This document shows positions 33,262-40,046 of a stretch of DNA of 40,046 nucleotides, one piece after another. The notes below the pieces were generated by a model that was given only the letters and a program-made list of their open reading frames with translations, ran no database searches and was not told the DNA's origin. The first letter of the stretch is position 1; the number at the start of each line of letters is the position of its first letter. This DNA comes from Candidatus Methanophagales archaeon (GTDB taxonomy: Archaea > Halobacteriota > Syntropharchaeia > Alkanophagales > Methanospirareceae), in NCBI GenBank assembly GCA_025435355.1, contig JANJFQ010000006.1:1-40046 (forward strand). The letters run 5' to 3'. Both the position numbers and the translations under genes were made by a program.

Positions 33262-34050
33262 TTGCTTAAATTGATTATATAGTATCTCATAGCTTGCGAT
33301 TTCATCTTCAGCCAGTCCGAGCCGCTCTGCTGATCTGAAAACATCGCCTTTATTGTCGGTATCAACTACCCTGCAATATAAAGCAAATCTAAAAGGAGAG
33401 AGACTATTTCTCCTAAGTTCTCTAATTATTTCTCTATTTCTGTCATTTGAACTGTTTGAATTCATAAATGTTTTTCCTTCTCTTGTCAAGGTATATGAAT
33501 GAAATGCAGTCCTCCTGTCTCTTATTAGCCCCTCTCTAATCATTTGTTCGATAGATGCCTTAAGTTTCCATGAATGTAGCCCAGAATATTCTACGATAAA
33601 GTTATTGTCCTTTATGGCGCCTAGAGATCTTAGTATATAGGTTAAGTCATCTAGATCAATTGCATTTACCTCGTTAAATTCGTCTATCACAGTTAGTAAT
33701 GTCAGATCATCTTCATTTTTTTCGACGGCACTTTCTAGTACTGCAAATTCAAACTCAACGATCTTTCTCAGCGCCCCGTAATATCGCTTGCCTCTTCCAG
33801 TGAGGTAGTAAATTCTCTCTTTCGTTAAAGGATGGGTTGTGATAAGCTGATGTTCTATCATTAAAAGTTCCTCTAACTTTGCTAAATGTTTTTCTGCTTC
33901 CTCCTCTAACATATCCAAAGCGTTGCAGAGCTGATGGATGGTGCATTCCTCATCCTCATAGAGCAGGTCCATGATGGAAATCTGTTCCCCTGTATTTATT
34001 GCTGCACCAAGCCTCTTCAATTCCACTACCTCCCCAGATTCTATCTCCAT
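33217..34050 (-). CDS. Multi-winged-helix protein, possible transcriptional regulator
   Basis: The 277-residue protein appears to have two winged-helix units. The first (~20-90) reads DEECTIHQLCNALDMLEEEA and then LIEHQL-type beta-wing sequence ending YYLTGRGKRYYGAL. The second (~160-210) reads IEQMIREGLIRDRRTAFHSY followed by TLTREGKTF. No catalytic motif is seen. It faces the HD gene tail to tail with a 45-bp overlap, so antisense interaction between their 3' ends is possible. The family assignment is by pattern only. Confidence 0.6.
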   Translation of the reverse strand: MEIESGEVVELKRLGAAINTGEQISIMDLLYEDEECTIHQLCNALDMLEEEAEKHLAKLEELLMIEHQLITTHPLTKERIYYLTGRGKRYYGALRKIVEFEFAVLESAVEKNEDDLTLLTVIDEFNEVNAIDLDDLTYILRSLGAIKDNNFIVEYSGLHSWKLKASIEQMIREGLIRDRRTAFHSYTLTREGKTFMNSNSSNDRNREIIRELRRNSLSPFRFALYCRVVDTDNKGDVFRSAERLGLAEDEIASYEILYNQFKQLNMKIRSTIPQMLY

Positions 34051-34402
34051 TTTTATTCACCATATTTACCTAAAAAATTTATATTTATTTTAGCTTTTGT
34101 AAAGTTCTTTAAATCTTGCGTTTTGAGATTTGCCTTATCTTCAATTTCTTTCATTTTTTCTCCAAAATGTAATTAATTCGAGGTGTTAAAATTATTTTCG
34201 GTAAGTTAGTGCTTATCCCTCAACCAACTTCAAAAAACCTCTCCACCTCTTCCTCTGTATTATCGTAAAAAACAAGTAATGCACCCCTCTGAAGGATACT
34301 GTTCTTATCCTCTTCCCCAGCTCAAAGGCTTCACCGCCATATCCATAAACTTCGATTTTATAAAGCTATTAACTCTCTAACATTCTATGTATTGAAACGA
34401 AA
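34051..34402. other. Intergenic region with a possible frameshifted remnant and a promoter
   Basis: On the minus strand around 34215-34362, pieces in two frames read YKIEVYGYGGEAFELGKRI, then GALLVFYDNTEEEVERF, which could be one small gene broken by two frameshifts; I cannot name it. On the plus strand TTTTATAAA at 34356-34364 lies ~40 nt before the marker 8 ATG and fits an archaeal TATA box. Confidence 0.3.
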
Positions 34403-35248
34403 ATGAAAAAAGATCGCCATGTGTTTGAAACTTTAGGTAAAGCGAGAGTAGTGGTAGAAAACGAGAACGTAATCGAAGTTGGCAAACCTCTGCTCAAATA
34501 TTGTCCGTTGTGGGAAAAGATACGAGGAATAAAGGAACTGAACGAGAGAGTGATAAAAGAGAATATAGAATTCCGGATACGAGATTTTGGGATGTGTACC
34601 GCGGATAGGAAAGTAGAGATGGATACTTTTGTTGGTTTTGGCGCTTCGGAGACTTTCATGACTGCACTTCGCAGAGGTTTGCTCGACACCACCGTAACGG
34701 TTTGCGAAGGAGCAGGTACTGTAATTGCTTCTAATCCTGCACTTGTGCAGGGAATAGGAGGAAGGCTGAGTGGCGTAATTGAGACCACACCTGTTGAAGG
34801 AATAATAAATAAAATAAAGGATAAAGGGGGGAAGATTCTTGACCCGCCTGCGATAGACCAGACAGCGGGTTTGCAGATGGCTCTTGAGCTTGGATACGAA
34901 AGAATAGGTGTTACAGTGTCCACACTGGCAGACGCTAAGCAATGTAGAGCTATCAGCAAGCATGCAGTGGTATTCGGTGTGCATCTCACAGGCATTGCCA
35001 GAAAAGAGGCTGAAGAGTTCTGCGAATTCGCTGACCTTATTACTGCTTGCGCATCGCCACACATAAGAGAACTCGCAAAGAAGAAAGCTCTTTTACAAGC
35101 TGGCACAGCGATCCAGATATTCGCACTTACGCCCGTGGGCAAGGAATTGCTTTTAGAACGTGCTAAGGAAGTCAATGATACTCTGTTGTTGAATACCATG
35201 AGATTACCTGTGCTTCCGGAAGAAAGGCAGCCTAAACCGCAGGTGTAA
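34403..35248 (+). CDS. Methanogenesis marker protein 8 (DUF2099)
   Basis: The 281-residue protein matches my memory of the marker 8 family: KYCPLWEKIRGIKELN near residue 30, then FGASETFMTALRRGLLDTTV, GAGTVIASNPALVQGIGGRL and DQTAGLQMALELGYERIGV. The family occurs almost only in organisms with methyl-coenzyme M reductase; its function is not firmly known. It anchors the lineage assignment. A long antisense frame covers the same region and is not considered real. Confidence 0.85.
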   Translation: MKKDRHVFETLGKARVVVENENVIEVGKPLLKYCPLWEKIRGIKELNERVIKENIEFRIRDFGMCTADRKVEMDTFVGFGASETFMTALRRGLLDTTVTVCEGAGTVIASNPALVQGIGGRLSGVIETTPVEGIINKIKDKGGKILDPPAIDQTAGLQMALELGYERIGVTVSTLADAKQCRAISKHAVVFGVHLTGIARKEAEEFCEFADLITACASPHIRELAKKKALLQAGTAIQIFALTPVGKELLLERAKEVNDTLLLNTMRLPVLPEERQPKPQV

Positions 35249-35292
35249 TCTCTAAACTCGAAATCCAAAACAAACCCAAATTAAATCTTTTT

Positions 35293-35982
35293 TTAGATAT
35301 ACTCAGTCGGGTCTTCCACACCAGCTTCTTTGAACCCTCTCCTCCGGTGTAAACACGACTCGCAAATTCCACAATGCTTCTCCTCGCCGAGATAGCATGA
35401 ATAAGTCAAATGCAATGGTGCTTTTACGTCTATTCCCTTTTTTATTATGTCTGGCTTTAACAAATCCACCAAAGGCGCTTTTACCGCTGGCGGCTGAGAA
35501 AAAGAAGCCACTGCTTTCTCCAATACCGCATTATACCTCTTAACGAATTCTTTACTGTTGTCTGGATATGCTCTCGCCTCCTCTGCATTGAATCCCACGA
35601 AAATAGCATCGGCAGAAATAACCTCTGCATAAGCACTCGCCGTCGCCAAAAGAATTAAATTCCGGCAGGGCACCCATGTAGATGGTGTCTCTTTTTCTTT
35701 ATCTAAATTTACTTCTTCGCCTACCGGGACTCGCATCGTAATATTTGTCAAAGAAGACCCGCCAAGCTCCTTCAAAAATGGTATTTCCACGAACTTCAAC
35801 TCCTTCGCATCTAAATAAGCAGCTATTTTCGCTACCACTTCTTTTTCACGCTCCTCTGCTCGCTGCCCATAGGATGCGTGAAAGAGATGCAGTTCGTAGC
35901 CTTCACGTGAGGCAATCGTCGCTGCAATCGTGGAATCTATACCGCCGGAGCATACACAAACTGCGGTTTTGGTTCTTGTCAT
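35293..35982 (-). CDS. queC: 7-cyano-7-deazaguanine synthase
   Basis: The 229-residue ATP-dependent enzyme makes preQ0, the precursor of archaeosine in archaeal tRNA. It shows the PP-loop SGGIDSTIA (residues ~12-20), ASYGQRAEERE, STWVPCRNLI, and the zinc-binding cysteines in YSCYLGEEKHCGICESCLHR. Length and motifs are normal. It lies convergent to marker 8 with ~45 bp between ends. Confidence 0.95.
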   Translation of the reverse strand: MTRTKTAVCVCSGGIDSTIAATIASREGYELHLFHASYGQRAEEREKEVVAKIAAYLDAKELKFVEIPFLKELGGSSLTNITMRVPVGEEVNLDKEKETPSTWVPCRNLILLATASAYAEVISADAIFVGFNAEEARAYPDNSKEFVKRYNAVLEKAVASFSQPPAVKAPLVDLLKPDIIKKGIDVKAPLHLTYSCYLGEEKHCGICESCLHRRRGFKEAGVEDPTEYI

Positions 35983-36082
35983 TAGTTTCTAATAGATTTA
36001 AACTACTAAAAAGGTTGTTCTCAAAGACCCACACACCCCTAGATTTCCGGTGGAAGTTGTGTCCTCCGATGACTTGTGCTTC

Positions 36083-36300
36083 CTACTTCCTTATTTCTAT
36101 CTTTGCCGCTAACTCCTGTGCATCCGGAGAACTTACATGGGCTTCACGATTATCGTTCTCTTCCAGTTCTTTAAAAATAAATGTAGAGTTTCAGCAAATC
36201 AGCAGGATTGTATGGAGGACGACCGGTGGTTTTGAGCTCAGCATGAACAAAATTAGATTGAGCACCGATCTCTTTAATAACCTTATCTCCTTTTGCTACA
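36083..36300 (-). mobile_element. N-terminal fragment of an IS1182-type transposase
   Basis: Two frames on the minus strand read NFVHAELKTTGRPPYNPADL and LLKLYIYF, the typical IS1182-type N-terminus, and then FKELEENDNREAHVSSPDAQ and ELAAKIEIRK, a linker region further along the same protein. A deletion and frameshift separate them. The protein ends just where the C-terminal piece at 29720 begins. No insertion-sequence end is visible. The stretch 35983-36082 before queC holds nothing else that I can identify. Confidence 0.65.
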
Positions 36301-36316
36301 TAATAGTTTTCACACA

Positions 36317-36409
36317 GTCTGACGGTTCTGGTATATCTGAAGTTTTGCGGAACGAAGTGGCGCAAAATTTGGGCGAACAAAGTGAGCCAGATATGCTATG
36401 TTATACGCC
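36317..36409 (-). repeat. attC-like palindromic element A
   Basis: Read on the minus strand, the element starts with GGCGTATAAC, one base, then TAGCATATCTG. Its 3' arm CAGATATACCA is followed by GAACC and GTCAGAC. The 11-bp arms pair fully if two G-T wobbles are allowed in the plus-strand form. Inside is a hairpin AGTTTTGCG/CGCAAAATTT. The length (~90), the R''/L''/L'/R' order and the AAC and GTY core boxes are those of integron attC sites. The R' box GTCAGAC deviates from GTTRRRY. Confidence 0.6.
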
Positions 36410-36418
36410 GTTTTGCCA

Positions 36419-37357
36419 TTATTCACTCTCCTCATTTTTGAAATCAAATAACTTTGGAGATTTAAACTCTATTAGAACCTCTCTAATCCGCCTTTCTGCC
36501 AATTTTGCATAATTTTCGTCTATATCGTACCCTATATAATGCCTATTTGTTTTTACTGCTGCTATTGCCGCTTGTCCACTTCCGATGAATGGGTCTAAAA
36601 CAACTTCTTCTTCATAAGTATAAAGTTGAATTAATCTATAAGGAAGTTCCACTGGGAAGGGTGCTGGATGTCCAATCTTACGAGCTGCCTCTGCTGGAAA
36701 TGTCCAAACACTCTTAGTAAGTTCAAGAAATTCTTCTTTGGAAATGGTATTTTTTCTCTTGTTGCTATTTTTTCTACTAAATGTGCCCTTAGAAAAAACC
36801 AAAATATATTCATGAATATCCCTTAATGTTGGATTAGCGGCAGAAAGCCAACTTCCCCATGCCGTGGAAGGGCTGGAACTTGATGCTTTGTTCCAAATAA
36901 CCTCACCTCTCATTAAAAACCCCAAATCAAGCATATCATTCACTATAAAAGCATGGAGAGGGATATAAGGTTTCCTTCCTAAATTCGCTATGTTGATACA
37001 TGCTCTACCACCTGGAACAAGCACTCTGTGAACTTCTCTCCACACCCCTTTCAAAAATTTTAAGTACTCTTCAAGTGTAAAATCTTCGTCATATTCTTTA
37101 CCCACATTATAAGGCGGTGAGGTCACCATTAGATGAACACTATTATCAGGCAACTCCTCCATGTTTTCAGAAGATTTACAAAAAATTTTATCCATGAACT
37201 GCAAAGGGATAAGATTCTCTACATATTTGACTTTCTGCTCCTTAGGTAACCCTTCATATAATTTGCTCGTGTAAAAAGCGGTAGAATCATGATTTATTCT
37301 ACCTGGAGAACCGAAAGAGCTCGTTTGAGTTCCTCTCTTCCTTTGGTTAGTTTTCAT
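36419..37357 (-). CDS. DNA methyltransferase, beta-class (amino-type m4C/m6A)
   Basis: The 312-residue protein has catalytic motif TSPPYNVGKEYDEDF (~residue 83) ahead of the SAM-binding motif VLDPFIGSGQAAIAA (~260), the beta-class order. HPAPFPVELPYRLI is typical of m4C/m6A type II methyltransferases. SPPY slightly favours N4-cytosine. It overlaps the decayed endonuclease by 11 bp. With the endonuclease broken, it is probably an orphan methylase. Confidence 0.88.
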   Translation of the reverse strand: MKTNQRKRGTQTSSFGSPGRINHDSTAFYTSKLYEGLPKEQKVKYVENLIPLQFMDKIFCKSSENMEELPDNSVHLMVTSPPYNVGKEYDEDFTLEEYLKFLKGVWREVHRVLVPGGRACINIANLGRKPYIPLHAFIVNDMLDLGFLMRGEVIWNKASSSSPSTAWGSWLSAANPTLRDIHEYILVFSKGTFSRKNSNKRKNTISKEEFLELTKSVWTFPAEAARKIGHPAPFPVELPYRLIQLYTYEEEVVLDPFIGSGQAAIAAVKTNRHYIGYDIDENYAKLAERRIREVLIEFKSPKLFDFKNEESE

Positions 37358-37668
37358 CCTTATCTTCCCTCCAATAATCTACCCACCTTTTGTATGGATT
37401 ATAATCTACTTTCGTTTTTTGCCAAGAAATTTCAATAATTTTGGACATTTTGTCTTCAACCAAACTTGACAATGCTTCCTTAGTTATCTCTACACCCCTT
37501 GGGTTTGTTCCAGGTTTAGGAAGTCTCACGAAGAGAACCTACTTCCATTCCAATCTTCCCAGCCCTTGAACTTTCTAACTCTGCAAGTTGAAACAGATAG
37601 GGTAGGCGTGTTTTAATTCTATTTACGAGTTTTGGATCCTCAAATATTTCTATCAAACAGCTGGACAT
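37347..37668 (-). pseudogene. Type II restriction endonuclease with an internal deletion
   Basis: From the ATG at 37668, preceded by GGAGG, the N-terminal piece reads PYLFQLAELESSRAGKIGME followed by VGSLRETS and a stop at 37516. In another frame from 37529 the C-terminal piece reads TNPRGVEITKEALSSL and NPYKRWVDYWRED. Intact relatives, as I recall them, are ~200-250 residues with RAGKxGMEVGSLREK leading into the catalytic core. That core is deleted here, so cleavage activity must be lost. Confidence 0.65.
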
Positions 37669-37700
37669 TTTTTATTCCTCCATTTTTTCATAAGCGAAAT

Positions 37701-37800
37701 GGCGTATAACGTTCCGAGCGTATCTGAAGTCCTGCGAAGCAGGATTTGGGCGAAGTGCCGAAGGCACAAAGCCAGAACCAGATACGCTCTGTTGTCCGAG
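37701..37800 (-). repeat. attC-like palindromic element B
   Basis: Outer arms GAGCGTATCTG (37716-37726) and CAGATACGCTC (37779-37789) pair perfectly over 11 bp. Inside are AAGTCCTGC-GAA-GCAGGATTT and GTGCC-GAA-GGCAC, the latter enclosed by GGC/GCC. The outer boxes are GGCGTATAAC at 37701-37710 and GTTGTCCGAG at 37791-37800, at the same spacings from the arms as in element A. Element B aligns with A along its length. Confidence 0.65.
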
Positions 37801-37863
37801 TGCGTTAGCACCGAAGCGAAGCTGAGAGTTGAACCTACTGCTCAAATGTATCTCGAACTTCAC
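37798..37863 (-). pseudogene. RelE/ParE-type toxin N-terminal stub
   Basis: GTG at 37863 overlaps the antitoxin stop and gives VKFEIHLSSRFNSQL, the usual first strand and helix of RelE-type toxins. The sequence then enters element B, so no toxin core remains. The stretch also contains short hairpins GTGC-GTTA-GCAC and AGC-GAA-GCT. Confidence 0.5.
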
Positions 37864-38069
37864 TCTGAATTCCTCTCCATGTCTTCAAGTTTTATTGTTT
37901 TCCCCTCCTCAAACTCTTTCTCAGCTTCTTTTAACATTATTATCTCTTCATCCGTCAAGATTCTATCCATGTCTATCATATGCTCCTTAATGTATGCTAT
38001 CTCCTTCTTTATCTCTCTTATCTCCTTAAGTATCAAAGCAACGTTAGCATCTTCCATGCCTATCACCAT
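37860..38069 (-). CDS. RelB-like antitoxin
   Basis: The 69-residue protein has a helical N-terminus (ILKEIREIKKEIAYIKEHM) and the acidic ending ILTDEEIIMLKEAEKEFEEG followed by KTIKLEDME. This matches the short antitoxins paired with archaeal RelE toxins, where the EFEEGKTxxLEDL segment wraps the toxin. The start is the ATG at 38069 or the one four codons later. The toxin that should follow is cut off. Confidence 0.65.
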   Translation of the reverse strand: MVIGMEDANVALILKEIREIKKEIAYIKEHMIDMDRILTDEEIIMLKEAEKEFEEGKTIKLEDMERNSE

Positions 38070-38101
38070 CCCTTATGCTTATATAAAGCATTCGTTTTTG
38101 T

Positions 38102-38283
38102 TTAATAAAGTCGTAAAGTCTGCAAGGCAATATCAGAAAGCAAAGTGTATCGATCTTTCCTACCTTTTGCCCCTTTTATACGGATCAATTTTCTATTTGT
38201 GTCTATATCTTCTGGCTTTAATTTTATAACTTCTCCAACTCTTAAGCCCGCAGATTCCATCATTCTTAATCCGATACTTTTTT
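38102..38283 (-). pseudogene. Tyrosine recombinase/integrase fragment
   Basis: The minus strand reads GLRMMESAGLRVGEVIKLKP, then EDIDTNRKLIRIKGAKGRKD and RYTLLSDIALQTLRLY before a stop at 38104-38102. This is the central part of the Xer/IntI-type catalytic domain: the Arg of GLRVGEV is the first catalytic Arg and GAKGRKDRYT carries the catalytic Lys. The N-terminal arm-binding domain and the HxxR and Tyr motifs are absent. It lies ~30 bp upstream of the antitoxin, beside the attC-like array. Confidence 0.7.
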
Positions 38284-38300
38284 ACTTAAGAGCACAACAA

Positions 38301-38308
38301 TATATAAA
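38301..38308 (+). promoter_or_regulatory. TATA box of the LarA-family gene
   Basis: TATATAAA lies 28 bp before the ATG at 38336. With a start site ~25 nt downstream the transcript would be leaderless or nearly so. Confidence 0.45.
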
Positions 38309-38335
38309 CTCATCGTAAGAAACTATAATGCCACC

Positions 38336-39595
38336 ATGACAAAAATACAAATACCCTACGGCTCCAGGCTGATAGACGTGGACATAGACGGTAAACTATT
38401 AGACCCAAAGAGCAGCAGAAGTAAAGATAATTCTAAAGATCAAGACGTGATAAAGCACGCCCTCGAAAACACCATCGGCACAAAAAGGCTGAAAGAAATA
38501 GTGAATGCGAAAAAGAACGGTAAAATAATAGTCGTTGTTGATGACCATACACGAGACGCACCTACTGAACAAATGCTTGATGCAATAACAGAAGAAGTTG
38601 GAGAAGAACGTAAAGAACGAATCACTCTGCTCGTGGCTTGCGGCACTCACGCACCCCCAACTGAAGAAGAATTAAAGAGGATACTTGGTAACCCTTTTTA
38701 TCAATTTAACGTATTGATTCATGATTGCGATGCGAACGATTTGGTATACCTGGGCACGACAAGCAGAAGGACACCAGTGATATTAAACAGGAACTACGTG
38801 GAAGCTGATATAAAAGTTCTAACCGGCGATATTACCTTACATTATTATGCAGGGTTTGGAGGTGGAAGAAAGAGCATCCTTCCGGGTATATCATCACGAG
38901 AGACGATAAAAAAGAATCATGCGCTTCTGGTGGATGACCATGCGAGAACTGCAAACATAGACAATAACCCTGTGCATCTGGATATGTCCGAAGCGGCATC
39001 CTTTGCACCCCCGGATTTCGTGCTAAACACAGTCGCCGATGCTTCTGGAAATCTGGTAGATGCATACGCGGGTGAAATGAACGCCGTGTTTCTTAAGGGC
39101 GCTGAGATCGCAAAGGGCTTGTTTTGCCATGAAACAGGCGATTTATTTGACGTTCTGGTGGTAAGTGCCGGTGGATTCCCAAAGGATAGAAACCTGTATC
39201 AGGCGACAAAGGCAATCGAGAATTGCTATCGCACAGTAGTCCCGGGTGGCAAGTTAATCTTAGTCGCGGAATGTCGAGAAGGAATCGGCGATGCGTATTT
39301 CGAGGACTGGATGAACAAATATGCGAGCTATGAAGAAGCCGAAGGTACAATCAGAACGAATTTTGTGCTCGGTGGACATAAAGCATTTTATATGAGGAAA
39401 GCAATGAAACGAATCCGCCTGTCTATTGTTTCTGAACTCAGCACGCACGTGCTAAATAGATGGGGAATAAATGCCTACAAATCTGTTTGGAAAGCCGTTG
39501 AAGAAGAAAAGAATATAAAAGACAGAGTTAAAATAGGTATAGTTATAAAAGGTTTGGATATTTTATTAGTTCCGGCGACAAAAATAAATAGATAA
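38336..39595 (+). CDS. LarA-family (DUF2088) nickel-pincer racemase homologue
   Basis: The 419-residue protein resembles lactate racemase LarA: VVDDHTRDAPT (~residue 75), LLVACGTHAPPTEEEL (~102), and GDITLHYYAGFGGGRKSILPG (~165) with the His and Lys used by the nickel-pincer cofactor and substrate site. LarA homologues act on various 2-hydroxy acids, so the substrate is open. No larB, larC or larE homologue is in the window. It precedes rpl19e by 24 bp but is unlikely to be functionally linked to it. Confidence 0.85.
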   Translation: MTKIQIPYGSRLIDVDIDGKLLDPKSSRSKDNSKDQDVIKHALENTIGTKRLKEIVNAKKNGKIIVVVDDHTRDAPTEQMLDAITEEVGEERKERITLLVACGTHAPPTEEELKRILGNPFYQFNVLIHDCDANDLVYLGTTSRRTPVILNRNYVEADIKVLTGDITLHYYAGFGGGRKSILPGISSRETIKKNHALLVDDHARTANIDNNPVHLDMSEAASFAPPDFVLNTVADASGNLVDAYAGEMNAVFLKGAEIAKGLFCHETGDLFDVLVVSAGGFPKDRNLYQATKAIENCYRTVVPGGKLILVAECREGIGDAYFEDWMNKYASYEEAEGTIRTNFVLGGHKAFYMRKAMKRIRLSIVSELSTHVLNRWGINAYKSVWKAVEEEKNIKDRVKIGIVIKGLDILLVPATKINR

Positions 39596-39619
39596 AGGAG
39601 GAAGCAAGGATAAGTAGCA

Positions 39620-40046
39620 ATGGTTAATCTTTCAAAACAGAAGAGGATAGCAGCACAGGTGTTAAAGGTCGGCGTGGGACGGGTTTGGATAGACCCGGAC
39701 CCAGAAGTCACAGGGGATATAGCAGAGGCAATAACGAGAGATGATATTCGAGGACTGGTAGAAGAAGGTATCATAAAAAAGAAGCAGAAAAAAGGTGTTA
39801 GCAGGGGAAGGGCGAGAGAGCGAGCAATGAAAAAATCACTTGGGCGTAGAAAGGGGCATGGTTCCAGAAAAGGTGCAAAAGGTGCGAGGAGTGGCAAGAA
39901 AAGGCAGTGGATAACTAAAATAAGGGCTTTACGCAGAAGGCTGAAAGAGCTCCGGGATGAAGGCCACGTTGGCAGAACTACGTATCGTCAGTTATATAAT
40001 AAAGCGAAAGGCGGTGAATTCAGAAGTGTCGCACATTTAAACGATT
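39620..40046 (+). CDS. rpl19e: Ribosomal protein L19e (3' partial)
   Basis: From the ATG at 39620 the product starts [20 protein letters not shown] and continues with [33 protein letters not shown] and [19 protein letters not shown]. This is the archaeal/eukaryotic large-subunit protein L19e, which is ~145-150 residues; 142 codons are visible before the window ends. The gene marks the edge of what is usually the ribosomal protein cluster (L18, S5, L30). Confidence 0.95.
   Translation, partial: MVNLSKQKRIAAQVLKVGVGRVWIDPDPEVTGDIAEAITRDDIRGLVEEGIIKKKQKKGVSRGRARERAMKKSLGRRKGHGSRKGAKGARSGKKRQWITKIRALRRRLKELRDEGHVGRTTYRQLYNKAKGGEFRSVAHLND

Larger units (their letters stand above)
36323..37709 (-). 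mobile_element. Putative integron-type gene cassette carrying a restriction-modification pair
   Basis: On the minus strand the unit runs from GTTATACGCC of element B, through a ribosome binding site and the endonuclease start only 36 nt further on, to the methyltransferase stop, and after 9 nt reaches GGCGTATAAC of element A. The two boxes are exact complements over 10 bp, as expected when a circular cassette's R' and R'' boxes are split by insertion. Genes occupy nearly all of the unit and point towards its attC. No complete integrase is in the window. Confidence 0.55.

Noticed and set aside
34433-35062. 209-codon second antisense frame in the same place
   Set aside because: Two long antisense frames over one gene reflect its codon bias; neither shows motifs.
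34369-35268. 299-codon open frame antisense to the marker 8 gene
   Set aside because: It lies wholly opposite a gene with clear family motifs, its protein is Ser/Phe-rich in the way antisense frames are, and it has no recognisable domain.
36334-37800. Interpreting elements A and B as ends of one transposon
   Set aside because: They are direct rather than inverted copies, no transposase lies between them, and the complementary 10-mers sit where attC boxes would be. A MITE-like origin is not fully excluded.
37699-38229. 176-codon plus-strand frame across element B and the antitoxin
   Set aside because: It is antisense to the antitoxin and recombinase remnants and has no family motifs.

Overview
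This window is archaeal and comes from a methanogen-related lineage. It carries a methanogenesis marker protein 8 homologue, the tRNA-dependent cysteine enzyme SepCysS, archaeal PRPP synthetase, a Dim1/KsgA methylase, an UPF1-like helicase, QueC (archaeosine pathway) and ribosomal protein L19e. Start regions often have TATA-like boxes close to the start codon. A methane- or alkane-oxidising Euryarchaeon of the ANME-1/Syntrophoarchaeia type fits, but that placement is an inference from gene content only.

Layout. 0-6.2 kb: the end of a giant secreted surface protein (Ig-like segments, six calcium-type repeats, CARDB, NosD beta-helix). 6.2-12.6 kb: housekeeping genes (truncated GDPD, prs, a MetE-like methionine synthase, helicase, radical SAM, DUF167, acylphosphatase). 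12.6-15.3 kb: a decayed defence island with remnants of a DUF1156 methylase, a DUF499 ATPase and a HEPN/MNT pair around one intact AAA ATPase. 15.4-23.1 kb: two paralogous SIR2-domain proteins, each followed by the N-terminal domain of SepCysS. The first N-domain is an orphan that overlaps a five-gene chain (N-domain, nucleotidyltransferase, HEPN, a 34-residue ORF, a second HEPN protein with an RNase motif). The second N-domain belongs to full-length SepCysS. 23.1-27.4 kb: a YjbQ-family protein, tRNA-Arg, a PyrK-PyrD fusion, and an HD-hydrolase/YwgA-like pair. 27.5-30.5 kb: a scrapyard of fragments (ksgA piece, pyrophosphatase domain, truncated VapC, HsdS tail, a nucleotidyltransferase fused to an IS1182-type transposase, a DUF72 start). 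30.5-36 kb: ksgA, a second HD protein, a winged-helix protein, marker 8 and queC. 36-38.3 kb: what looks like a short integron-type cassette array. 38.3 kb to the end: a LarA-family protein and L19e.

The two most interesting observations are these. First, two palindromic elements of about 90 bp read like integron attC sites on the minus strand. They enclose a compact restriction-modification cassette whose outer boxes match exactly, next to a RelB/RelE remnant and a tyrosine-recombinase remnant. Second, a SIR2-like NADase gene has been duplicated together with the first domain of the cysteine-biosynthesis enzyme SepCysS, and a translationally coupled nucleotidyltransferase/double-HEPN cassette lies between the copies.

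All calls come from reading the sequence and from memory of protein families. No database search was run.
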